Source: Cocos nucifera
Taxonomy: Eukaryota; Streptophyta; Magnoliopsida; Arecales; Arecaceae
Direction: 5' to 3'
Length of the DNA stretch: 64,000 nt
Assembly (NCBI GenBank): GCA_006176705.1
Contig: QRFJ01000049.1
Coordinates: forward strand, 930,001 to 994,000
The notes under the pieces are model-generated. The model saw only the letters and a program-made list of their open reading frames with translations, was not told where the DNA came from and searched no databases. This document shows, one piece after another, positions 1 through 12,189 of the stretch. Each line of letters opens with the position of its first letter. Positions within the stretch are counted from its first letter, which is position 1. A program made the translations under genes and the position numbers.

Positions 1-2323
1 GATCTGAGATCACCACGATGACTTTCAAACAACTCACTATGTTTTGGTGCCAGACTATCTAAATTTTTAATTCAGTGACGAAAGATTTTTGGGCACCATC
101 AAGTACTTGTGGAGTCAGTGCGTGTATCAAGATGGAATTGACCACTCTTGATTTCAGGAGTTATGTTCAATTGTGTTTCAATTTAGCAAAATCTTGGTCA
201 GAGTAGTCTTAGTGAGGAGTCATGGGACTAATTGCTTTGAGACACGACATGGATGTATTTTCTAGGATTGATAGTCTAATTCGGAGTCATCTATTACACA
301 AAGATCATAGGGATGAATTATACGGTAATCATATTCGCGTAGGTTCTGAATGTTGTGATTGCGATTATTCGGCCTATCCGGACGTCGGATACCATTGCTA
401 GATGATCACTTTAATTAGTATAGAAATTAGTTTCTATGCTACCAACTTAGATTCGGATCTACGGGATCACACATATTAGGAGTTCCTACCTGATCTGATG
501 GTTGATCAAGAGTCCCATTGATCTGGGACTCTATGGTCAAGAGTCCCACTGGATTGGAACTCTGTGATCAAGAGTCCTACTGGACTGAGACTTTGAGTCC
601 TACTTATCTGAGATTCTCTGATTATGAGTCCTGATAATCTAGGATACTATGGTCAAGAGTCCCACTGGATTGGAACTCTATGACCAAGAGTCCTACTAGA
701 GTAAGACTTTGAGTCCTAATCATCTGGAACTCTCTGATCAAGAGTTTCACTAGTCTGAAACTCTATGATCGTGAGTTTAATTCGTTTGAGATACTGGATT
801 CAAAAGTTCCATTGATTTAGGACTCTTCAAGAGTTTTATGTTGATAAGACTCTATTGCCCAGTAACCCATTCGATTTGGACTCAGTTATTTTTGAAGAAT
901 TAATTAACAATTTGATTGCTAATTAGCTCAATTTGATTGAGCGATGAGGATTCGATCAAGTCTGATTGAATTTGATTTGATTGAATTTGATCCGATCAGG
1001 TCATGAGATGACCTAATCGCTATGGGAGTTTTAACCCTGATTTGATCAGGACGTAGATCTAATTATTTTTTAATTTAATTAGAATTTTATTAGATTAGGC
1101 TAAGCCTAATTTGGTTGGATTTAATCTGATTTAATTGGATCTAGATTAATTGGTTTGGTTAAAACCAATTAGGACCAAGGCAAATGAAGTTTGAATTCAA
1201 ATTCTTCCATGCGCCCACCATTTTTGACTTTTCCACTCTGCTTCCCATGCCTTTTCTTTTGTTTGTTGAATATTTTTTGAGAAATAAAAATATGCATGTA
1301 GAAGAAGAGTCCTTCTGCATGTTAAACACAAGGAAGGGAGCGTTGGATAAGGATAAGAGGCTTATTTGATTTTTGAAATCAAGTGAGTAGTTAAAACCTC
1401 TCAACCACTCGATCATTATTATTATCCATGCTGTTTTCTAATGGTATTCATGTCAATAAATTATAAAAATTTTTGTGCGTGCAGAAAAAAGAGATAGCAT
1501 TACATGATAAAAATTTTAGAGTATTTTGGCATCAGTTTTAGATGAAAAAAATCTTGGAGTGAAGATGAATAGGATCCTATAGTACTTTTCTTTTCCTTTA
1601 TGCTTCTCTTCTTTTGTAATTTTTACCTCTAAGGATATTCTATTTTTAGATATATTCTAAATAGAAATTATAGATCTGAAAGCTATCTTTCCATAAAAAC
1701 TTATTTCATGAAAAAACTCTACACAGAGAGGGCGTGATAGAATTTTTAGTGTGTCAGAATTTTTGGGCTGAGTGAAATCCTAAATTTGAGAATCTGGGTT
1801 TGGGTGGAGAGATCGAGTGCTGTGAGCATCGGATCGCCATCAAATTTGAAACACATCTTCATCATCCTCCAATATTTATATTCAATTTTTTTTAAATATC
1901 TAAGAGTAAAAAAAATATATGATCGATCGTGATCAGCCATCAAAAGTTTCGATGAGGAGCTAGCACTCCAGTGGGGCTAATCAGGATCAAAAGCTCCATA
2001 TAGACCGACCGTAGAGGCTGAACATATGTGCGGCTATCACATGATACTAGAGCATTATCCAGTGGACTTAGATTATATCGATTATCCATGAAAAGATATT
2101 GTATTCTGAACACGTAGATGTAATAAATGGTTTATTACATAGTTTTATTTTCAGATCTATTGATGTATGCATGCATATTATGTTTAGATCCTAATGTATA
2201 GAATTAAATAATCTGATATGGTCAGTAGATAATTAATTAAATTAATTATTTTTTACTACATCATTGCTATTTTTAAAATATTTTTTGAAAGTAGCATGGC
2301 AAATCCTGCACTATTTTTCTTCA
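1..2323 (+). repeat. 5' LTR of Copia-A copy 1 (truncated at window start)
   Basis: Collinear with the 3' LTR at 8452-10776 and ends in CA at 2322-2323, two bases before the primer site. It includes a run of hairpin-forming units (504-861). It also has an AT-rich inverted pair just before its end (about 2224-2266), which repeats in the other LTR copies. Confidence 0.93.
504..861. repeat. Array of ~33-36-base hairpin units inside the Copia-A LTR
   Basis: About ten tandem units of the form GAGTCCnnn-spacer-nnnGGACTC or close variants. Many units can fold on themselves: at about 509-532 the arms AGAGTCCCA and TGGGACTCT are a perfect inverted pair. The array recurs in the 3' LTR (about 8952-9302) and in the - strand copy (about 43937-44410), so it belongs to the family. 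Confidence 0.85.
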
Positions 2324-2325
2324 AA

Positions 2326-2337
2326 TGATATCAGAGC
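2326..2337 (+). other. Primer binding site, initiator tRNA-Met type (Copia-A)
   Basis: TGATATCAGAGC lies two bases after the LTR end. The usual plant site is TGGTATCAGAGC, complementary to the 3' end of initiator tRNA-Met. One G to A change separates them. Confidence 0.85.
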
Positions 2338-4050
2338 AAGATTCTTTAAACATGATATACCTGCATATTTAGATTAATAATTTAGATTTAATCTAAATAT
2401 TAATCTAATAATTAGAGTAATTAGATCTAAAAAATTAAAATTCAGTTCACATGGACTGCAAGTTGTTCTGCTGTAGGGTTTACCCCCTATAATGAAAAGG
2501 TTGTTCCGATACGTTGCTGATCTATATCGTTAATCATAAAATTACTAAATTTGATCTAATATTTTTATGATTTAATTATATTAGACTTTAATCTAATTTA
2601 TGATCATGAATGCATAATTAGATAAAGTTTGATTCATGATTTCATGATTATGTAGTATACATAGTTTCAGATTAAACTCTACAACTAGTGTTGTTTGTGA
2701 ATTGAGATGATTTAATTTTGAAATGAGTCGACTCAATTGGTGAATAATACTAAGTTGTAAAGAATTTTTTAAAATTAAAAATATTTTTAAAATATCGAAT
2801 CCTAACCCTCAGCTCATAAACTTAATTAAAAATTAAGTATAATAATTTATTATCTAGAATTATGAATTAAGACTCTAAGTCATTAATCATAAACTTGTAG
2901 GTTATTGAGTTAGCTGAATTAGGTCTATAAATTGGGTTAGACCTAAGGTTAGTTAAAAGATGGACTAATTTAGAGTAATTGATCAAATCTAATTAAATGT
3001 TAATTTAGATTAGGTCAAGAACTCTATTGACTCAATTACAATAGTTATAGTTGGTCAAGTCTATGCCTTTAACAAGGACCAAATGAACTTGATTCAAGGT
3101 TACGCGGTCGAATCCGAAATTATTAGGTTGGTCAAATTAAAACTAATGAATCGGATGGTATCTAAGGTAAGTTTGGCAGTTTGATCAGTGATTTTTAATT
3201 GGAAGCTACTCACACTGATTCGATCTTTGATGAGTTAATGGCATATCCCTTTCACTGATCTCGCTTACCTAGCTATCCTGGTGAGTTAAATTTTAATTAG
3301 ATCACTTGGTGATTCGGGCTCACCTATGTCTATTAGGTAAATCAGTTAGACTGATTTAGGTGCTCCTAATGCCAGCTTAGATTAGATTCTTTTCTGACTT
3401 GGTGAAGTCAATGGAAGGATCAAAATTGGCTCGCTGAATTTTTTTAAATTGATTAACTAAATTCTCTAAAATTATTAGATCCTTAAAAATAAAATAGTTA
3501 TATAGATAACTAAATCATAGCCTTCCATTAAGTTGAGTGATAATGGGTTCATTAGTATAATGATCATTGAAGGCCCAAAGGCCTGGTGATTATTGACTAA
3601 TGAAATTATCATTCATAAAATGATAATTTGGTTAAATCTTTCTAATGGTGGTTAGATTGACCGACCAAAGTCGGATCTGATCATTTATTGCTTAGATAAG
3701 ATCAAATATGATCATGTTAATGGTTGGACCTAACCGAATCTTTTTTAGTGGAGGCCAAAAAAGCCTACTGATTAGGTCTATGGGGCAAAATCAATGTTAC
3801 TAAAAATTATTTAGAAAAATAATTAATTTTAAATCTATCCATAGGTGTACATGGATTGACCAACCAAAGTTGGGCTCATGTGTAGTCTATGTAGATTCTA
3901 GTACCCACTAAAAAATTAGAATAATTTCTTGAATTGGAGGTAGAGGCTACCAATTCGTACAAAATAGTAAAAGGATCTTTAGACTAAAGTCCAAGTCTTT
4001 AGGATTAATAACTCATATACTAATTAGGTTTGATTTTTTGTTGTGCAGAC
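2338..4050 (+). other. Copia-A untranslated leader with a putative intron at 3167-4048
   Basis: No coding potential is visible. At 3165-3172 is a full-consensus 5' splice site, AG|GTAAGT. At 4041-4048 the pyrimidine-rich TTGTGCAG ends two bases before the gag ATG at 4051. An 882-base intron between them would join the 5' leader directly to gag. The segment after the donor (about 3190-3211) shares a nearly identical block with the Copia-B leader (about 55728-55754), although the LTRs of the two families differ. Splicing is inferred, not shown. Confidence 0.55.
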
Positions 4051-7000
4051 ATGGCCACTAACTTATCACTCTGATCATTGTTAGACCATGATAAATTAAT
4101 GGGACCTAACTACGATAGCTGGTATCATAAGTTAAAAATTATCCTGGAGCATGAGCGGATCCTTTATGTGGTAACAGATCGAGCATTTAAAGAGCCAGCC
4201 TCAAATGCTAGGAAAGCGGTCCGAGATACTTATCTGAAGTGGCTCAATAACCTCACCACCATTTGATGTATAATACTGGCGGCAATAAATGACGAGTTCA
4301 GCCACAGTTTTAAAAATGTCCATCCATAGGAGATGCTTCAAATATTGAACGACTCTTTTGGCATGTCGGACGATGTTGAAAGGTACAAAATAAGTTGTAC
4401 CATTTTCAACACTCGGATGAGGGATGGGGCCTCAGTCATCGATCATGTATTGTACATGATCGAGATGATTGAGCGTCTTAGCAAGTTAGACTTTCCCCTA
4501 CACGAGTAGCTCGGTAAGGATGCGATCCTTAATTCTTTGTCCAAGTCCTTCCTCCCCTTTCTAACTCATTTTAGAATGACAAAGCCTACAGTGAACTATC
4601 ACGATTTGTTGGGGTTGCTGCAGAACTTTAAGAAGAATCACCAACTCCATAAGGAGACGATGAATGTAGTGGGAGAGTCTTCTTCTGGTTGTTGATCCTT
4701 TAAGAAAGAGAAGAAGAACAAGAAGAAGAAAAATAAGAAGATGCGACTGCATACTGGGACGACTGCATAAGGTCAGACCAAGAAGCGCAAGTCCAATCAG
4801 AGCCAGGTAGGGTTCTTCTTCTGCAAGAAGCAGGGGCACTGAAAGAGGAACTGTCCTCTGTACATTGCCTTCCTGAATCCGAATAGGTCGAAGAAGAAGC
4901 AAATGATTGCTGGGAAAGATAATTATATGATAACATCTTACAATTTTTTCTTATTTGATTCTACTACCTGGGTATTAGATACTAGAAGCTCTTATCATAT
5001 TTGTAATTCTATGTAAGGCTTGCAGGTCAGTAGGAGATTTGATCAAGATAAGAGGTTCCTGAACGTTGGAGATGAAAGATAAGTTTCAATTCTAGCTTTA
5101 GAAATCATGAACTTTGTAATCAATTCAAATAAAATTATTCTTAATGAATGTCATTATTGTCCAACTTTCTTATTGAATATCATTTCTGTAGGCTTTGTGG
5201 TCATGAATAGTTTTGAAATATCAATAAATTTTTTTTTTATAATGTCATTTTAAATGATGTTATAATTTTGATTGGATAATTAAATAATAAAATTTATTTA
5301 CTTTCCATGCCTGTTAATATGGTTCAATCCTTTAGTAAATATCCTAGAATTAGTGACGTGTTTGATGTCTACCTTTGGCACTATAGGTTAGGTCATATTA
5401 ACAAGAATAGAATTAACAGGTTAGCTCAAAAAAGAATTTTTTGAGGTTAGTGATTATGAGTCACTTTCGATCTGTGACTCCTGTCTTCTTGGTAAGATGA
5501 CCAAGTCACCTTTTACTGAAAAAGATGAATGAGCCACTGAACTCTTAAGTTTAGTATATTTGGATGTATGTGGACCCATGAGCTCAAGTGCCAGAGATGG
5601 ATATTTCTACTTCATAATCTTCACAGATGACCTATCGAGGTATGGGTATGTCTATTTAATGAAGCATAAGTCGGAGTTGTTTGAAATGTTCAAACTATTT
5701 TGAAATGAGGAAGAAAAGCAAATTGAAAAGAGTATTAAAACTCTTTGATCTGACCGAGAAGGTGAGTACCTTTCCAATGAGTTTCTGACATATCTTGGGA
5801 AGAACGAAATTCTCTTTCAATGGATCCCTTCTGGAACACCACAACATAATGGTGTGTCTGAAAGAAAAAATCAGATCCTATTGGACATGATTCAATCCAT
5901 GATGGGGTTTGCTGGTTTGCCGATCTTCCTATAAGGATATGTGCTCGAATCAGCTTGTTACATTCTAAATAGGATTTCGAGTAAATCTGTTAATAAAACA
6001 CCATATGAAATATGGATAGGACCTAAGCCAATGCTTTTACACCTTAGGATTTGGGGGTGTCCGGCCTACGTCAAACGTTTGATGACAAACAAGCTTGGAC
6101 CTAGGTCTGATAAGTGTAGTTTTATAGGTTATCCAAAAGAAACCAAAGGGTACTACTTCTACCTTGCTGATAAGCAAAAAGTGTTTGTCAGCCTTAAGGC
6201 AGTCTTTTTAGAAAAAAAATTCCTTGGTGAAGAAACTAATGCCTCCAAGGTCGAACTTGATGATGCATAATAGGTGGAAGAATAAACACAAATTGTTGAA
6301 CCTGAGCTGGATCTGATTAGATCAGATCCAGAACCCATTGTAGAAGCATCCTTAAGGAAATCTGGTAGAGTACCACGTCAACTAGATAGATACTATGATT
6401 TTCTAGTCCGGGATGGAGATCTTATTGAACTCGATGAGAACGATCAGAATCCAATCACCTATATGGATGCAATGCAAAGACCCGACTCTAAGAAATGGCT
6501 TGAGGTCATGAAATTCGAGATGGAATTCATGAAGGTCACCGATGTATAGATTGGTTGATCCATCCGAAGGGATAAAATCCATAGGATGTAAGTGGATCTT
6601 CAAAAGAAAAAGAGGCATAGACGGAAAGATGAAAACCTACAAAGCCTGTCTGATTGTCAAGGGATATCATCAACGTTATGGTATTGACTATGACGAGACG
6701 TTTTCTCCTGCGGCAATGCTCAAATTCATTCGGATAATGCTTGCCATAGCTGCCCATCTGGACTATAAAATCTGGCAGATTGATGTAAAAATAGCTTTTC
6801 TGAATGAAGGGCTGGATGAAGAGGTGTATATGATACAACCTGAAGGTTTCACGTTCATAGATGAGTCTAAGGTGTGTAAGCTTTAGAGGTCCATTTATGG
6901 ACTAAAGCAGACATCTCAAAGCTGGAATATATGATTTGATAGAACAATCAAAATATATGGCTTCGTTAAGAACGAAGAAGAGCCCTGCATATATAAATGG

Positions 7001-7998
7001 GCTAATGGTCCAATAATAGTATTCCTAGTATTATATGTGGATGATATTCTCTTAATCGAGAATGATGTTCCTGCATTATAAGGAATAAAGATCTAGCTAT
7101 CATCATAGTTCTCCATGAAAAATCTGGGAGAAGCTTCCTACATCCTAGGGATGAAGATCTATAGAAATATATCTGAAAGGTTGCTTGAATTGTCTCAGTC
7201 TACGTACATTGATACTTTGCTGAAATAATTCAGCATGAAAAATTCCAAGAAAGGCTATCTACCGATAGGTCATGAAATTTTTTTTTCAAAGAGAGATTAT
7301 CCAACAACACCTCTAGACAGAGAGCGTATGAATAGAATACCATATGCTTCAGCAGTGAGTTCTATAATGTATACCATGACATGTACGCGATCAGATGTGG
7401 CATACTCACTAGGTATAGTGAGTAGATACCAATCTAATCTAGAGAAGAATCACTGAAAGGTTGTTAAAATCATCCTAAAGTATTTAAGAAATACTAAGAA
7501 CCAATGGCTTGTATAAGGTGAAACGGACTTAAAACTTGTGGGGTTCACAGACTCTAGTTTTCAGTCCGATCATGATGATAGCAAGAGTGTGTCGAGATAC
7601 ATATTTACCCTTAATGAAAGAGTTTCAAGCAGCACACTATGGTCGATTCTATTTGTGAGGTGGAGTTGTCGCTATATTAGATGTTGCCAAAGAAGCGGTG
7701 TGGCTAAAAAAATTCATCACCGAGCTTGGAGTAGCATCCTCCCCTTGATGGTCCAATTCTGCTCTATTGCGACAGCTCTGGAGCCATTACTCAGACGAAA
7801 GAACCAAAGGCACACCAGCGGACGAAGCATATTTTGCGCCACTACCATCTTGTCCGAGAGATTGTAGATCGAGGTGACGTCGACCTTCAGAAGATTGACG
7901 AAAAGAAGAACTTGGCCGACCCATTCACTAAAGCTGTTGCGATGAAGAAATTCGATAACTTTAAGTCAAAGATAGGTATTAGATACTATACCGATTGA
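4051..7998 (+). pseudogene. Copia-A gag-pol relic, copy 1
   Basis: This is the remains of one gag-pol polyprotein. It opens at ATG 4051 and its last recognisable codon is followed by TGA at 7996-7998; first and last frames agree and span 1316 codons. Order: gag (4051 to about 4900); a CCHC knuckle at about 4811-4853 with its first Cys changed and a Trp turned into a stop; protease near 4965-4995, where the D-T-G-S motif reads D-T-R-S; integrase about 5370-6250; reverse transcriptase about 6440-7150 with Y-V-D-D at 7034-7045; RNase H about 7540-7930. Stops begin at codon 8 (TGA 4072) and recur throughout, and the YVDD frame differs from both ends. Many stops are Trp, Arg or Gln codons altered by a single C to T or G to A change, consistent with decay of methylated DNA. 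Confidence 0.92.
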
Positions 7999-8018
7999 TT
8001 TTAGTCCAAGTGAAAGAT

Positions 8019-10776
8019 TGTTGAGAATGTGTCCCAAAGTCAATCATCAGTTTGTTGATGATTGGGCCATATATTTATAATTATATATGAATTATAAATT
8101 AATAAAAATTATTTTAATATTTTTTATCATAAATTCTATTATCTTCTAATGAACTCCTATGTTGTGATGAAGTTCTTAGGACTATCTAGATTCGGCAAAG
8201 GAGGATTTGCCATTTAGTCCTTAAATAGTTCACGATAAAATGATATATTATTACTTAGGACAACAACGTTTATTAAGTATAGATCATTATGTGCTATATA
8301 GCTTGGTTGTCCTCATAATCAAGGAGTGTTGAGACACTAATATGGCATGCAAGTGAGATATATGGGTACATCTGCACTGAACGTGATCAACTCCAAGAAT
8401 TTTCTCCTGTTAAGATTAGCTTCGATGGAATATGGGTATAAATATCCCTCCGATCTGAGATCATCATGATAATTTTTAAGCAACTCACTGTGTTTTGGTG
8501 ATGGACTATCTGAATTTTTAATTTAGTGACGGAAGGTTTCTGGGCATAGTCAATACTTATGGAGTCGATGCATGTATCAAGATGGGATTGACCACTCCTG
8601 ATTTTAGGAGCTGTGTTTAATTATGTTTCAATTTAGCAAAATCTTGACCAGGATAGTCTTAGTGAGGAGTCACGGGATCAATTGCTTTGAGACACGATAT
8701 GGATGTATTTTCTAAGGTTGACAGTCTAATCCTGAGTCATCTATTACACAGAGGTCATGGGGATGAATTATATGGTAACCATATTTGTGTGGTTCTGAAT
8801 GTTGTGATTATGATTATTCGACCTATCTAGACGTCAGGTACCATTGCTAGATGGTCACTTCGATTAGTATAGAAATTGATTTATTGCTACCGACTTAGGT
8901 TCGGACCTGTGGGATCACACACATTAGGAGTTTCTACCTGATCTGATGGCTGATCAAGAGTCCCATTGGTCTGAAACTCTATGATCAAGAGTCCCACTAG
9001 ACTGAAACTCTATGATCAAGAGTCCTACTGAACTGAAACTCTGAGTCCTACTTATCTAAGACTCTGATCATGAGTCTTGATAATCTAGAACACTATGGTC
9101 AAGAATCCCACTAGATTGAGACTCTGTGATCAAGAATCCTACTAGACTGAAATTTTGAGTTCTCATTTGGGACTCTCTGATCAAGAGTTTCACTAGTCTG
9201 GGACTCTATGATCGCGAGTTCGATTCGTTTGGGATACTGGGTTCAAGAGTTCCACTGATTTAGAACTCTTCAAAAGTTTCATATTGATAGGACTCTATTG
9301 TCCAGTAATCCATTCAATTTAGACTCAGATATTTTTGAAGGATTAATTAGCAATTTAATTATTGATTAGCTTAATTTGATTAAGCGATGAGGATTTGATC
9401 AAGTTCGATTGAATTTGATTCGATTGGATTTGATCTGATTAGATCATGAGATGACCTAATCGCTATGAAAGTTTTGACCCTGATTTGATTAGGACGTAGA
9501 TCTAATTAATTTCTAATTTGATTAGAATTTTATTGAATTAGACTAAGCCTAATTTGGTTGGATTTAACCTGATTTAATTGGGTCTAGATTAATTGATTTG
9601 ATTGAAACCAATTAGGACCAAGTCAAATGAAGTTTGAATTTAAATTCTCCCATACGCCCACCATTTTTGACTTTTCTACTCTACTTCCCACACCCTCCCT
9701 TTTGTTTATCGAATATTTTTTGAGAAATAAAAATATGCATACAGAAGGAGAGTCCTTCTGCGTGTTAAACACAAGGGAGGGAGCGTTGGATAAGGATAAG
9801 AGGCTCATTTAATTTTTGAAATCAAGTGAGTGGTTAAAACCTCTCAACCACTCAATCTTTATTATTTTTTATGCTGTTTTATCATGGTATTCATATTAAT
9901 AAATTATGAGAATTTTTGTACATATAGAAGAAGGAGTTAGCATTATATGATAAAAATTTTAGAGTGTTTGGGCATCAGTTCTAGGCGAAAAAAATCTTGG
10001 AGTGAAGGTGAATAAGATCCTATAGCACTTTTCTTTTCCTTTATACCTCTCTTCTCTTATGATTTTTACCTCTAAGGATATCCTATTTTTGGATATGATC
10101 TAAATAAGAATTATAGATCTGAAAGTTATCTTTCTATGAAAACTTATTTCATGAAAAAAATCCACACAGAGAGGGCATGATAAAATTTTAAGTGTGTCAG
10201 GGTTTTTGGACTGAGTGAAATCTTAGATTTGGGAATCTAGGTTCGGATGAAGAGATCGAGTGCTGTGAGTATCGGATCGCCACTAAATTTGAAACACATC
10301 TTCATCATCCTCCAATATTTATGTTCTAATTTTGTAGAATATTTGAGAGTGAAGAAAGTATATGATCGATTGGATCAATTATGATCAGCCATTGAAGGTC
10401 CCGACGAGGAGCTAGCACTCCAGTGGGACTGATCGGGACCAGAAGCTCCGTCTGGACCAACCGTAGAGGCTGGACATATGTGCGGCTATGATGTGATACC
10501 AGAGCATTATTCGATAGACTTAGATTATGGTGATCGACCATGAAAAGGTATTATGTTCTGAATATGTAGATGTAGTAAATAGTTTATTACATAGTTTTAT
10601 TTTCAGATCTATTGATGTATGCATGTATATTATGTTTATATGCTAATGTGTAGGGTTAAATAATCTTTTCATGATCAGTAGATAATTAATTAGATTAATT
10701 ATTTTTTACTACATCATTGCTATTTTTGAAATATTTTTTGAAAGTAGCATGGTAAATTCTGTACTATTTTTCTTCA
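8019..10776 (+). repeat. 3' LTR of Copia-A copy 1
   Basis: Starts TG directly after the purine-rich AAGTGAAAGA (8008-8017) and ends CA at 10775-10776. It is 2758 bases, the only full-length LTR of this copy in view. A TATA-like TATAAATAT is at 8437-8445. The hairpin-unit array is at about 8952-9302. Scattered differences from the 5' LTR show an old insertion. Confidence 0.93.
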
Positions 10777-12069
10777 ATATTAGATTACAAGATAATTCCT
10801 ATAAATTATTTATTTAAAAAATAATTATGAAGAAAAATAATTTTTATTATATTTGATTGGTAGAAAAATTAGTCTGAAAAATGACATCGAAAAAGGATTA
10901 TTACATTTGATTGAAGATAATCCTATATGAAAATATGAAAAAAGTTTATAAATATATTTTTCAATATAAAATATTTTTTTAATATTAGAATAGTATAGTC
11001 ATTTTTAATTAGTTTTTATACGACGACTATAATCATGTAATCCTTTGCATAATGTCATTCCCATCTTAATTTTTTTTCAAAAATTTTTTATTGAATGAGT
11101 TTTGAAGAATATTATAATAAAGTCAATAATTATATATGCAGCTTTATTGAAAGTATTTTTATCAAATATGGATTACCATCATTCAAAAATTTATCAAATA
11201 CCAATTTCTCATGATATTTATTTTATTTTTTTTTAAAAAAAATAAGCATAGAATCCATTAATTTTTTTACCATCTGTTTCTACTATTTTTTATATCAAAT
11301 ATAAAAATTTAATATAAAAATTATTTTTTTATATTAAATTATTTTTGATCAAAAAGCTTTTGAGAGTCCGCATCCAAACTTGCAATAAGCCATCAACGCT
11401 TTACATCACTCTCTGTTGCGGTAGGTGTGAGTGTTGAGTATATTCTAGATACAACGTACCATATATTTGTATGTGTTAACTCCTTTGGAAGAGCTTGGCT
11501 GGTAGATGAATATGAAAGGGTGCAAGTGGAAAAGATGGACTCCAATCAACTCATTAATGACCTGATTTGATCCGCACTAGGGTCAAAATCTCCAATCAAA
11601 ATAGCTTTAGATCCGATCCAAATGTACAAAATTAAACACAATAGAGCAAAATAAAATTTGATTAGGCGTGACAGCAAATGACATCACCTAAATCACAGAC
11701 ACGTAAAGTTTAAAAAGAAGAAATACTCCTTACATGCAACAATACACCGCATCATCTTATTAGATTATATAATCATTATTTTTTAATATTTATTAAATAT
11801 TTATAATTTAATTTTTTTTAATTTAAAATTTTAAATAATAAATATATTTTTTTTATGAGATCTTGAAAACATACTGAAATAAGAAGTCATAAAAAAATAT
11901 ATATATATTTTAATTTAATAATAGATCATCATCGTGTTATAAGATGTCATAATTTTTTCAGAACAGGCAGTTATGTCCGGAAGAAAGCAGGGAGAATTAC
12001 TTTTTAAAGAAACAAAAACGGGCTTTAATTTCAAGCGCAAAGTCTGGGTCAGACCTTTGGGCATCTTAT
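10777..12069. other. AT-rich intergenic DNA, no gene seen
   Basis: Very AT-rich, with short A/T runs and small inverted repeats that look like old repeat debris. No open frame, RNA gene or recognisable domain was found. From about 11950 it becomes less AT-rich, toward the promoter of the next gene. Confidence 0.7.
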
Positions 12070-12081
12070 TGGGCTGGCCCA
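12070..12081. promoter_or_regulatory. Paired site II (TGGGCY) elements upstream of the Rpr2-domain gene
   Basis: TGGGCTGGCCCA holds TGGGCT on + and TGGGCC on -. Site II elements are common in plant promoters of ribosome- and RNA-processing genes and are bound by TCP factors. The pair lies about 160 bases upstream of a probable first donor site (GT at 12240), which fits a core promoter. Function is inferred. Confidence 0.45.
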
Positions 12082-12189
12082 ACTCAACCCAACGACTAAA
12101 GTGATGGAGAGCACTAGAAAAGGCGAGTCGAGCGACAAAAAGCCAATAGATAAAAGAAACTGGAAAAAAAAAAAACGAGTTTTTGACGC

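Larger units (their letters stand above)
1..10776 (+). mobile_element. Copia-A copy 1: decayed Ty1/Copia LTR retrotransposon
   Basis: The order is 5' LTR (truncated by the window edge), tRNA-Met-type primer site, about 1.7 kb of leader, gag-pol relic, polypurine tract and a 2758-base 3' LTR. Window base 1 matches LTR base 434 (8452 in the 3' LTR), so about 433 bases of the 5' LTR lie outside. A second copy on the - strand occupies 42808-63261. The domain order protease, integrase, reverse transcriptase, RNase H is that of Copia. Long LTRs and the gag type suggest the Tork/Angela group, tentatively. The coding region has many stops and frameshifts, so this copy is dead. The base after the 3' LTR begins ATATT, a possible target duplication that cannot be checked. 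Confidence 0.93.
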
